Source: Pseudoips prasinana
Lineage: Eukaryota; Arthropoda; Insecta; Lepidoptera; Nolidae
NCBI GenBank assembly: GCA_951640165.1
Contig: OX621263.1
Coordinates: 13,398,001-13,462,000, forward strand
DNA length: 64,000 nucleotides
Reading direction: 5' to 3'
Below the pieces are notes generated by a model. That model worked only from the letters and a program-made list of their open reading frames with translations, was not told where the DNA came from and ran no database searches. Positions within the stretch are counted from its first letter, which is position 1. Every line of letters begins with the position of its first letter. The position numbers and the translations under genes were made by a program. Positions 1 to 8,585 of the stretch are shown here, piece after piece.

Positions 1-56
1 AAAATATTCAATGTACAGTTTTGACTTTCCTACGATTTTATTATATGTATAGATTA
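1..56. repeat. Terminal piece of a dispersed repeat
   Basis: These 56 bases recur at 19097-19152 and 24544-24599, inside both arms of the large duplication. Similarity stops at base 57. There the block sits beside a Helitron-like end, so it is probably part of a mobile element cut by the window edge. Confidence 0.7.
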
Positions 57-640
57 CTCTTTTCTTAAATGTATGTATATTACCATAGACATGAGTTCGT
101 ATTAAACTTTATTCTTAACTTTGCTTGTATTTTTAAGATTTTCCGATTAGATGTAAAAGAAGCGCTAAAACGTCAATTTATGATCTGAAATCATAAATAT
201 AAATCTAAAATAAAATCCTGTATTGTAACACCTTAAATGTGTTTTAATGTTACAAACGTTGACATAACACCACCTCGTAACCGCAGCCGTCACTACAACC
301 GTACTGTGTGCCACTCAATGGTCTGTGCTATCGAATGCGTTGCTAACTGTAACTCGCTTTATACCTTAGAAGGGAGTCTGACTGTACGTGCTGCTTAAGG
401 GGAAACCCTATTAGCAAAACTGTCTCATTCTCCACGCATACAAACATGGCATAGTGAAAAAGAAAACAATATGGAATGCAACCAAAAAGTAGGTTCTATA
501 TTCTGTTCTTTGCTGTTAAAATTGAACCTATTTAATTTGTTTTTTCAGTTAGAATGACAAGAAAATAGGCTATTAGTTACTTGTAGTATCAAATCACCAT
601 AGCATTTAGAAAAGTCTCTTTATTGGGATGGAGCTTATAG
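57..640. other. Unassigned AT-rich sequence
   Basis: There is no open frame over about 60 codons and no repeat I could match elsewhere in the window. A short less AT-rich stretch (about 255-420) shows no recognisable motif. Confidence 0.5.
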
Positions 641-647
641 TATCATA

Positions 648-1120
648 ATCATCATATCAGCTGAAAGACGACCACGGCTGGACAAAGGCCTCCCATAAAG
701 ATGTCCACAATCTTCACGGTCTTGCGCTACCAGCATCAGCCACCCTCATAAGGGCATCTTGACGTCCATCTTTCTTCGTCGGCCCAGATGGCCTGGTTGA
801 TAGATAGGTACTTGCCTTTCACGTTGCAGGTCGTGGGTTCGATTTATCCAGGACCAGGACAGATATTTGTGTGCATGAACATGTCTGTTTGTCCTGCGTC
901 TGGGTGTAATTATCTATATAAGTATGTATTTACAAAAAAGTAATCAGTTATCTGGTTTCCATAGTACAAGCTCTGCTTAGTTTGGGATCAGATGGCCGTG
1001 TGTGAATATTTTTCCAGGATATTATTTTCCAGTTAAATATTATTATTTGTCTTGTAGGGGGGCTGCCCACGCTGCGACTTCCGGTTCGTGGTCGTCACTC
1101 GAGAATCTTTCTGCCCCATA
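648..1120 (-). mobile_element. RTE-like LINE 3' remnant split by a SINE
   Basis: The two parts (648-786 and 1052-1120) match, on the minus strand, the 3' coding end of a LINE family common in Lepidoptera. Its peptide normally reads RRSVGRPPTRWTDD ... GEAFVQQW. A SINE occupies the gap between the parts. The coding frame is broken and only the 3' end survives, as expected of a 5'-truncated LINE copy. The RTE assignment is from memory of the family. Confidence 0.6.
787..1045 (+). mobile_element. tRNA-derived SINE, family C
   Basis: A tRNA-like head with B box (GGTCGTGGGTTCGA) is followed by the family body (CCAGGACAGATATTTGTGTG, then GTCTGGGTGTAATTATCT, then CATAGTACAAGCTCTGCTTA) and an ATT-rich tail. 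Related copies lie at 12101, 13600, 16022, 21469, 27915, 29465, 36752, 53565 and 62180. It is inserted in a LINE remnant. Confidence 0.75.
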
Positions 1121-1146
1121 TAAGATCTTATAGTATATAGTTATAA

Positions 1147-1536
1147 TAATAATAATAAAGCCTCTTTATTCCATAACTCATTAAAATTATACATTTCAAT
1201 AATTTTAGTAATGTTAGTTGTTTGTATTTCTGTGGTTATGGATCTCGTTAAGAGTAAAGGCCTCCTCCAGTTTCTTCCATAGCTTTCTGTCTTTACTTCT
1301 GTACATCCAGTCTTTTCCTGCGATCTCTATAAGGTCATCAGTCCACCGTTTGCTTGGACTTCCCACATTCCTTTTGCCTAGTATTGGTCCTTTCCATTTT
1401 GTAGTTAATAATGTCCATCTGTTGTCTGTGCACCTTGAAATGTGCCCTGCCCATTGCCACTTGAACTTCAAGGCTCGTGTGAGTGCATCTAATATTTTCG
1501 TTATTGTTGTGTTTTTAATTTTTAAGTAAAGTAAAG
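1147..1536 (-). mobile_element. 5'-truncated LINE copy with 16-bp target duplication
   Basis: The insertion is bounded by the direct repeat TAGTATATAGTTATAA (1131-1146 and 1537-1552), a classic target-site duplication from target-primed reverse transcription. On the minus strand it ends in an (ATT)n tail at 1147-1158 just after an AATAAAG signal. It carries a C-terminal reverse-transcriptase-ORF fragment. Confidence 0.85.
1214..1471 (-). pseudogene. C-terminal fragment of LINE reverse-transcriptase ORF
   Basis: The 85 residues correspond to the extreme C terminus of RTE-like endonuclease/reverse-transcriptase proteins. Visible motifs are WQWAGHISR near the start, a basic stretch, then PSKRWTDDLIEIAG and LWKKLEEAF. 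The catalytic reverse transcriptase and endonuclease domains are missing because the copy is 5' truncated. The frame has no internal stops, which suggests a fairly young insertion, in agreement with the perfect target duplication. It is not expected to make a functional product. Confidence 0.75.
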
Positions 1537-1638
1537 TAGTATATAGTTATAACTTCTAAAAAAAACTTGTGTGTACTTATGTACACGCATTAGAAGTTAT
1601 ACTTCTTAATATACAACTTGAACATAGTTATCAATTTT

Positions 1639-1800
1639 CATACCACCTAGAACTAACTTCATGCTGTTATTTTTACGCGCGCGCATCGTGCGCGCGCATC
1701 GTAAAAATTCACTCTCATACCACCTAGAACTAACTTCATGCTGTTAAATTTTTTGGTGTCGGTGTGCGCGCGCATCGTATAAATTCACTCTCATCATTTT
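1639..1800. repeat. 77-bp tandem duplication with alternating CG tracts
   Basis: A segment starting CATACCACCTAGAACTAAC at 1639 repeats at 1716, and a third partial unit ends near 1800. Each unit contains a GCGCGCGC-type purine-pyrimidine run (about 1675-1700 and 1765-1775), the kind of sequence that can adopt Z-DNA. No coding potential is seen. Confidence 0.75.
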
Positions 1801-1962
1801 TCTCCATCGCTCCAAAAGAAGTATAACTTCGAAAATTGCTTTATTCACCCGAAAGGGTTTAGTATTTAGTGACACTGACTACTTAGCAAAAGGTCGTAGG
1901 TGAAATCCCCACCCAGTACAAATCTTTGTGTGATATAAGCACGTGGTAAAACAAGTGGGGAC

Positions 1963-2330
1963 TGCCTCGTTGGTCTAGCGGTAGCGTGTTCAACCGCAGA
2001 TAATGAGGTCCTGGGTACAAATCCCGGGGCGGGACAAAAAGTGATTTTGGGATTTTTCCGTAAAAAGAAATTTCTCAGTATCAGCCCGAAGTCTGGAAGT
2101 TGGCGGTATTACACCCCCGTGCCACGGAGAGCACGTAAAGCTGTCGGTCCTGTACCTGAACTCTTTCCGGTCATGTCGCTAGGCGTCCCATCGGATCATG
2201 AGAGTGATGGAATAGAAAGTGCCCCTGTGTTTGCGCACACTCTTGTGCACTATAATATGTCCTGCGCAATTGGCTAGTCTCCATTAAGACTGACCGCCGT
2301 GGCCGAAATTCGGTCGGGAGGACATCAAAA
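1963..2330 (+). mobile_element. tRNA-derived SINE, family A
   Basis: The copy begins with a tRNA-like head: A box TGGTCTAGCGGTAG and B box GGTCCTGGGTACAAATCC. A body of about 290 bp follows, containing CGCACACTCTTGTGCACTAT and ending near CGAAATTCGGTCGGGAGGAC. Other copies are at 18184, 23631, 28849 and, truncated, 53409. Long open frames on either strand here are by-products of the SINE body. Confidence 0.8.
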
Positions 2331-2574
2331 CAAGTGGTATAGTTGCCATAGTACACGCTCTGCCTTATTAGGGAATCATAAGACAACGTGTTCGTTAAAT
2401 TATTTATTTATTATTTATTTCTAATGACATGTAAAAATTAATGTTTGTGGTTTGTATCGAGTTATTGATAATTGACAGTTTATGTATTAAAGTAATGATA
2501 AGGTTACTTAGCTAGCTTGTTGAAGTCATTTATATATTAGTATTAGGGTCCAGACTTATAAACCAGCGTTGCAA

Positions 2575-3120
2575 ATGACGAATAAATAATTACATTTATT
2601 CAGCACTTGGATATTTACATACACTTGTACTTGTCAAGCTCACAATGCAATACATAGACATACTTAAATACGGTAATGAAAGCAACAAAATATTGTGAAT
2701 TAGTTCATAGGTATTAGTCCGAACAGACCTTTACATTTAGCACTTGTTTATTAAAATTAAAGAATTGAAAACAACGAGCAGTTGGCTAGCGCAAAAGGCT
2801 AGGAACCAGTATCTTAATATAAGCGACTAATACCTGAGGGCACCCTTATAGGGTTCACACAGCTCAGGCGGCCGCTGAAGTAAAAGATGGAATTCGAAAT
2901 GGGGGTCTGATCACTTGCACGGGATTACCGATCACGTGTTAAGGGGCCAACGGGATCTTCGCCGTTGAGGAACCTTCCCTAACTAGCCTGCAGCTGCGGC
3001 TTTCTCTCGCTATCTAGGTGGACGACCCGGAGTAGAAATCCATAAAGAAAATCCGGACTTGCTTTTTCGTCTTATTTTGCTTTTTGAAATACATACGCAA
3101 ACGTTAACTAGGAATAGCTC
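2575..3120 (-). repeat. Dispersed element, probably retroelement 3' end
   Basis: The block 2575-2665 matches 58150-58240 in inverse orientation (shared core CAAGTGCTGAATAA in the 58-kb copy). The rest, up to about 3120, is less AT-rich and has no long frame. Its minus strand has A-rich sequence near the 2575 side, as in a retroelement 3' end. I cannot name the family. Confidence 0.45.
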
Positions 3121-3157
3121 TTAAGGCTAGTTGTCCTTCCTTCACATTAGTGATCCT

Positions 3158-3395
3158 GACGGTCACCATAGCCTAGTTGGTAGTGCTCCTGCCTACGAAG
3201 CTGGTGGTCCTGGGTTCGAATCCCGGTAAATGCAAATATTTGTGTGATGAGCACGAATATTTGTTTCTGAGTCATGGATGTTTTCTATGTATATAAGTAT
3301 GTATATCGTCGCCTGCTACCCATAGTACAAGCTTTGCTTAGTTTGGGGCTAGGATGATCTGTGTGACATTGTCCCTAGATATTATATTATTATTA
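3158..3395 (+). mobile_element. tRNA-derived SINE, family B
   Basis: The head carries A box TAGCCTAGTTGGTAGTGC and B box GGTCCTGGGTTCGAATCC. The body includes GATGAGCACGAATATTTG and CATAGTACAAGCTTTGCTTA, with an (ATT)n tail. Sister copies are at 59017 (+) and 56925 (-). Confidence 0.8.
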
Positions 3396-3654
3396 CTATC
3401 CATCTAAGGATGGCTTTATGTACACCTTTAAAACTATCAGCTGTTTGCTTCCGACCGATTAAAAATATAAATCCTAAATTAGAACAAAGACCTACCGTCC
3501 TACTTCGTACAAAAACAGACGGGTCAATAGCTCAACTCAACCTATACAATACAATATTCTAAATTGCATAATAGAACCATAGAGACGTAAACTGCCCGCA
3601 TAAGCCCTCCCCAAAAAAATCCTCAATAGCATGTCTTGCACGTTTCACATTGAG

Positions 3655-3775
3655 TGCTTTCCAGAGATTCTCGTAGGAGACCTGCCCGCGCTGCGTCTGC
3701 CGGCTACTCGAGGATCTTTCTGCCCAACGGCCGTCAGTTTTATGAGCTATGTACCCCGTTCACTGCCACTTCTGT
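3655..3775 (-). mobile_element. RTE-like LINE 3' remnant
   Basis: This is a short minus-strand match to the same LINE tail as 1052-1120 (CTGCCCGCGCTGCGTCTGCC ... TTTCTGCCC). The frame is decayed. Confidence 0.55.
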
Positions 3776-3949
3776 TTGACAATAAATAATACAGATAGGG
3801 TAATATTTTCCTCGGTTTTGATTACAACGCCATCTAGTTACTCTACAATTCAACCATTATAAATTAATGCAATGCAATGGTAACATAAGTTTAGTCCTGA
3901 AATTCAAAACCAATGAATATCATAACTTAGTATAGGCCGTTCATAGACA

Positions 3950-4770
3950 TTCTAATCTATCTAGGCTTATTATAATTACTATAGTAGGTATACTGCCTAA
4001 CGTGGTTATCGATATTCAGTCAGTTACGTGACACGACTAGACATGATATTTCCCAATGTTAGGTGAACCGATTTTGATAATTATGTTTATTTTATAAGGA
4101 ATACTTTAGAGTTCGTATATCGTATTATTTTCAAATCCGGTTACTAACTTGATATTTATAAAAAAGAAAAACTGAAGTCGATCATGTTTTGAATAGGTGA
4201 CCGTAATTATTTTAATATATATTTTTCCAGTGAATTATATAAAAACGTAACTTGGTAAACGCCATTTAAAGATATTCTAAAACACATACGAATCTAGCTA
4301 GGCTTATTCTAACTACTATAGTATACTGCCTAACGTGGCTAACGACATTCAATCAGTTAGTAGTGAGATGTGACACGACTTGACATGAGTGACGGCGAGT
4401 CGACTTAACACGCTTTATTTATTGATTTTCCCAATATTAATCGATTTCTCTGGTTTTCGTGAACCGATTTTGATTGTTTATCTTATACGGAATACTTTAG
4501 AGATCGTACCTCATATTACCTTCAAAACTTGTTACTAACTTGATATTTATAAAAATTGGGAAGACCTTTCACCAGCAGTGGGCGTCTTTCGGCTGATATG
4601 ATGATAACGATGACTTATATAAACAATCGTATAGGCCATCTAAAAATATTCTAAAACACATACAAATCTGGCTAGGCTTATTCTAACTCTTACAAATACT
4701 GCCTAACGTGGCTAACGATATAAGATCAGTTGACATGAGTGACGGACAGTCGAGCTAACACGCCATATGC
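3950..4770 (+). repeat. Three tandem-like copies of a ~330-bp repeat
   Basis: The motif ACTGCCTAACGTGG recurs at 3992, 4325 and 4698 with shared flanks: TCTAGCTAGGCTTATT upstream, and CAGTTAGTAGTGAGATGTGA-like sequence downstream. A fourth, separated copy (ACTGCTTAACGTGG) lies at 7008. A scrap of LINE tail (4560-4605, plus strand, reading CAGCAGTGGGCGTCTTTCGG) sits between the second and third. There is no coding frame, and the family is unknown to me. Confidence 0.7.
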
Positions 4771-4779
4771 AGCGATGCT

Positions 4780-5097
4780 TCCCAATCGATGTAGCATTAC
4801 CAAAAAAAACATTTAATAATATTAAATTAGATACTATTTATTTTTTATATTTATTTTATTTATTTGGGTCAAATAATGGTTACATGTTATTTATAACAAT
4901 GAGTCAATATTCTAACAATAAATAATAAACATATAACCATGGCCCACGAGTTACTTAAATAATAATAATAAACAGAAGAAAACGAACGCTGTAATACAAG
5001 AACATTAATATTGTGGTAAAGGATTTAGGTGTTCAATTTCGTGCCCTGGATTCTAATATAATAGGCAGACATATATATATATATAGCAGATAGCTGT
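4780..5097. other. AT-rich spacer
   Basis: The stretch is low in complexity and AT-rich. About 4845-4870 reads as the antisense of a LINE poly-A-type end, and a short (TA)n run at 5084-5096 lies directly before the reverse-transcriptase fragment. Nothing else is recognised. Confidence 0.4.
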
Positions 5098-6016
5098 TTA
5101 AAAGATTTGAAAGAAAGTGAATGCGGTGTAAGAATGAATGAGTTACTCATCAAATGTCTGCTTTACGCTGATGATCAAGTTTTACTTGCATCATCGGCGG
5201 ACGAGTTGCAGGTGATGGTAACAAGTATGCATGAATCTTTTGAAAGGAAAGGGATGAAAATGAATGTAGGTAAGACGAAAGTAATGGTATTTGAGAGGGA
5301 TGAATACACGACAACGTGTGATATTGTGATTGGAGGAGAGAAAGTCGAACAGGTGAATGAGTTTGTATATTTGGGAACTTTGTTTACGAGAGATGGGAAA
5401 TATGAAAAAGATATTGTTAGAAGAGTAAATGCGGGGAACAGAGTGAATGGGGCACTACACGCCTTTATGAGTAGCCGGCAAGTATCAAAGAAGGCTCGAC
5501 TAGCCGTGCACGATGGAGTGTTAGTGCCAACCTTAATGTATGGAAGTGAAAGTTGGGTATGGCAGAAAAAGAATGAAAGTAAAATAAATGCAGTGGAAAT
5601 AAGAGCTCTGAGAAGTATGTGTGGTGTGACTTTGAGAGACAGAATTCGAAATACTGATGTAAGAGAGCGTTGTGGTGTGAAAGAGGATGTAGTCACAAAG
5701 ATTGAAAAAGGCATGCTGAGATGGTTTGGCCATTTAGAAAGGATGAATGAAAGAAGATTGACAAAAGAAGTATACCTGGCCTGTTTGAATAGGACAACCG
5801 GAAGGGGAAGACCACGTCGAACATTCTCTGACCAAATTGGAGATGTTCTCAAGAAAGGGCAGGTCAGAAGTACCCTAAACCGGCGAGCATGTATGAAGAA
5901 TATAATGACAGTAATCGAGGCAAAAGAAGTATGCAAAGATCGTGACAAATGGAAATCCGTTGTCTCTGCCTACCCCTCTGGGAAACAGGCGTGAGTCTAT
6001 GTATGTATGTATGTAC
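5098..6016 (+). mobile_element. 5'-truncated non-LTR retrotransposon with (GTAT)n tail
   Basis: The element holds the C-terminal part of a reverse-transcriptase ORF followed, seven bases after the stop, by a (GTAT)n microsatellite tail (5998-6016). RTE-like LINEs often end this way. Two shorter 3' fragments of the same family are at 33245-33585 and 63235-63375. The 33-kb fragment has the same coding end and the same GTAT tail. Confidence 0.8.
5107..5994 (+). pseudogene. Reverse-transcriptase C-terminal half (LINE)
   Basis: The 295 residues are open without a stop, and the frame also reads upstream (CLKDLKESE). The catalytic YADD box is at residues 20-23. It is followed by the thumb-like region (GKTKVMVF, EFVYLGTLF), the conserved YGSESWVWQKK stretch near residue 150 and the C-terminal segment with RWFGHLERM, GRGRPRRTF and SAYPSGKQA. 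The N-terminal endonuclease and the first half of the reverse transcriptase, including the first catalytic aspartate, are missing, so the copy is inactive by truncation rather than by decay. The frame is well preserved, which suggests recent insertion. Clade assignment (RTE-like) is inferred from the microsatellite tail and C-terminal motifs. Confidence 0.85.
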
Positions 6017-6239
6017 ATATTATGTAAGTACATCATTCTTAGTTATGAGTATTACAGCACCTATTTGTTATTATTAACATAATAATATTATAATGACGAA
6101 AAATGTTAAGTAATTTTAGTCATCATTTTATCAGAAAATAATCCAAAGACATTACCTCGTAAAACTTTGCATAGACATGCTAAAAAGCACACATAATTAT
6201 CTAGCTAAGTTTATCCCGATTTCAAGAAAAAAACATTGT
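6017..6239. other. AT-rich spacer
   Basis: Nothing is recognised in this short stretch. Confidence 0.4.
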
Positions 6240-6535
6240 AATCATCATCATCCCAGCGGACAGACGTCCACAGTTGGACAAAGGACGCCCTCAAATATCT
6301 CCACAACTGAGAGATTTGTGCTACCTGCATCCAGCTACCCTCACAAGATCATCGATCCATTTTGTTGCCTTTTTTGTAGCCTGCCCACGCTGCGTCTTCC
6401 GGTTCGTGGTTGCCAGTGCGAAGTTTGCTGCCCCAGCGGCCGTCAGTTCCACGAGCTATGTGCCCTGCTCACTGCCATTTCAGCTTGGAAATTCTTCGAA
6501 CTATGCCGGTTACTTTGGTTCGCATGTCGATTTCG
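6240..6535 (-). mobile_element. RTE-like LINE 3' remnant
   Basis: This is a near full-length minus-strand version of the tail family: GACGTCCACAGTTGGACAAA near 6260, CCTGCCCACGCTGCGTCTTC near 6380, then CTGCTCACTGCCATTTCAGC near 6470. Plus-strand frames across it are shadows. The minus-strand frame is broken by stops. Confidence 0.65.
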
Positions 6536-6539
6536 ATAT

Positions 6540-7420
6540 ATAATTGGATTTTTTTATATTTAAACATGACTGTTTTCTTATTATTGAGATTACCACCATC
6601 TATTTGTTATAGAAGCCTGCAACATAAGTGATTAAAGAAGCATAGTGTCCAAACTCTCTTAGAGAGATTCTTCAGTATGGGATGAGACATCTGTATAAGT
6701 CTCACCCCACATTTGATTGAAAAGACCAAATCAGAAGAGTATTCAGACAATGCAGTGGCTTATTGTCGTAATCGACATATCGCCGCGGTGCAGGATACAA
6801 AAAAAAAATATCTATTTGTCATAAGGTACAATAATTATGAAATATTAAAGACACAAAGGGGTTATACAATTTTGTTAGTGATTTTTAAACTAAGTAGAAA
6901 ACTTAAAGACGTTATTTGTAAAACCTATATTATTATGTTACATTTATCATTACTACTATAACATAACATCTAGGCTCAGCATTTATTTATCCTTATTTCT
7001 ACAACATACTGCTTAACGTGGTTACCGATATAGGATCAGTTAGTAGTGACATGAGTGACACACAGTGGAGGCATTACAGCATATGCAGTAATGCTTCCCT
7101 ATAGATGTAGCGTTAGCAAGTGAACCTGAGGTTAAAGATAATAATGCTGGCGAATTAATCTTTTACATCACTATTTATTTATTTGGAAACAAACATGAGC
7201 TTATAAACTAAAAGTAGGTAATGACACCGTATAATGTTAGGAGTATAACCCGTTTTCACAGCTTACTAACAGAAAAATGATAACTTATATTGAATTTACG
7301 ATTAAACTCGAGAGATGACATCCGACCAAATTTTAAGAATTTGCAGTGTAGGACGAAGCCTTATAGTCTAGCCAGAGATATGAAGATAGAGTTTGCTGTA
7401 TAATTTTAAGAATCTAAAAT
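6540..7420. other. Unassigned AT-rich stretch with one 330-bp-repeat copy
   Basis: Positions 6960-7110 hold the fourth copy of the repeat seen at 3950-4770. About 7165-7200 looks like an antisense LINE A-rich end. The rest has only short frames without family motifs. Confidence 0.4.
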
Positions 7421-7422
7421 AA

Positions 7423-8005
7423 AAACGTATACGACATAGATCAAATCTCCAGCAGCAGGTCAGGCTGATTGCACAAACAACTGATGGCTTGGAAATGTAT
7501 AACAGGCGCAAGATACTTCTACTGCATGGAGTTACTGAAGATGAGAAATTCGACACGGCGCAGGCGGTTGTGAGTGTTGTGAAAAATCGCCTTAAGTTAC
7601 AAGACTTCGATATCAGTGCCATCAAGCGGTGCCAAAGGCTAGGTAAAACCACTAAGCCAGATAAGCCGCGCCCAATTCTATTCAAAATCCGTGACGGGTA
7701 TCCGCTCTAAAATTTGGAACGCCAAAACTAACTTGAAAGGCTCCGGTATCACGCTCTCGGAATTTCTGACCAAGTCGAGGCATGATTTATTTATGTTAGC
7801 GCGTGAACGGTGCGGAATTTCGAGATCGTGGACAAATATGGGCACTGTTTATGTTCTTGGGCCAAACAACTCAAGGCAAAGGATTCGTTCTGTATCGGAC
7901 CTCAATAAGATCGAGAAACAGGACATTAACAAGCCGGTTGAGCCAGGTGCATCGAAACCAACATCAACTCGATCCAGGCGAGCTGCCGCCGTCACCAGGA
8001 AGTGA
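7423..8005 (+). pseudogene. LINE ORF1 protein, frameshifted
   Basis: Frame one is open from 7423 to 7710 and frame two from 7691 to 8005, so a small indel near 7690-7705 splits the gene. The peptide carries the hallmark of LINE ORF1 nucleic-acid-binding proteins: a charged lead-in ending LEMYNRRKILLLHGV, then ISAIKRCQRLG, PRPILFKI, and after the shift RSKIWNAKTNLKGSG, LSEFLTKSRHDLF and MGTVYVLG. This is the RRM-like plus C-terminal-domain architecture that chaperones LINE RNA. The tail is basic (STRSRRAAAVTRK). Any start codon upstream of 7423 is lost, so the N-terminal coiled coil is incomplete. Confidence 0.75.
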
Positions 8006-8099
8006 TCTCATTTATTCTTCTTGTGGTAGTCTGGGTAGTAGGTAAACATTTACTTCAAAAAATTAAGCAGGTACCCCAACATTTAATTATTATTACAGT

Positions 8100-8440
8100 G
8101 TTTGTTTGTCTAACCTAAATTTTTCTTTTGACGTACGGAATACTACGGATCAGTCAGAGAGTATATAATCATTTATGGTTTCTACATTCTCAAATACTTT
8201 CAGAGAGTAAGTAATCACTGTGACCATTGACCATATAACTACTCTATCACATTGAAATGTGGACAAATTAAGAAGATATGGCGGTAAAATTCGCCATGAT
8301 TATCTTATTCTATACTGTTCGAACGCATACAGCCTACTTTTATTTTTGTCTAAGTATGAACTAGTTGGGTATCTTTTGGAATGCATACTCCCCAGACTAC
8401 TACTCCGTCTATCGTATTTCTTTTTTTTTTTTTGGTTTAT
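8100..8440 (+). pseudogene. Decayed endonuclease N-terminal region of LINE ORF2
   Basis: Only traces can be read. One frame near 8310-8400 resembles the stretch between the early endonuclease motifs and an ending like DYYSVYR, as in APE-type LINE endonucleases. A 13-base T run at 8421-8433 and an inverted copy of downstream endonuclease sequence (8446-8525) replace the middle of the domain. The assignment is by position between ORF1 and the GDFN motif and is tentative. Confidence 0.4.
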
Positions 8441-8445
8441 TTATT

Positions 8446-8585
8446 ATCACCCATGATGATAGTGTGACTGTAAGACGGAGTTAGGTTCTCAAGAATCCTT
8501 TCAAAAGAAGAAAAGAAGTTAACACGCAACGAGGGTGTTAACTTCTTTTCTTCTTTTGAAAGGTCACACTATCATCATGGGTGAT
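8446..8585. repeat. Fold-back palindrome in the LINE endonuclease region
   Basis: Inner arms 8497-8525 and 8535-8563 are perfect 29-bp inverted copies around a 9-base loop (GCAACGAGG). Outer arms 8446-8467 and 8564-8585 are perfect 22-bp inverted copies. Only the left side has 29 extra bases (8468-8496) between inner and outer arm. The right half is the genuine coding strand (it runs into GDFN), so the left half is the inverted copy. Confidence 0.95.

Noticed and set aside
3164..3230. Genuine tRNA gene
   Set aside because: The tRNA-like heads here and at 59017, 18184, 62800 and elsewhere continue into conserved SINE bodies and tails and lack a clean cloverleaf with a plausible anticodon arm.
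5175..5948. 257-codon minus-strand frame
   Set aside because: It lies opposite the reverse-transcriptase frame, has biased serine/threonine/phenylalanine composition and no motif; it is a shadow.
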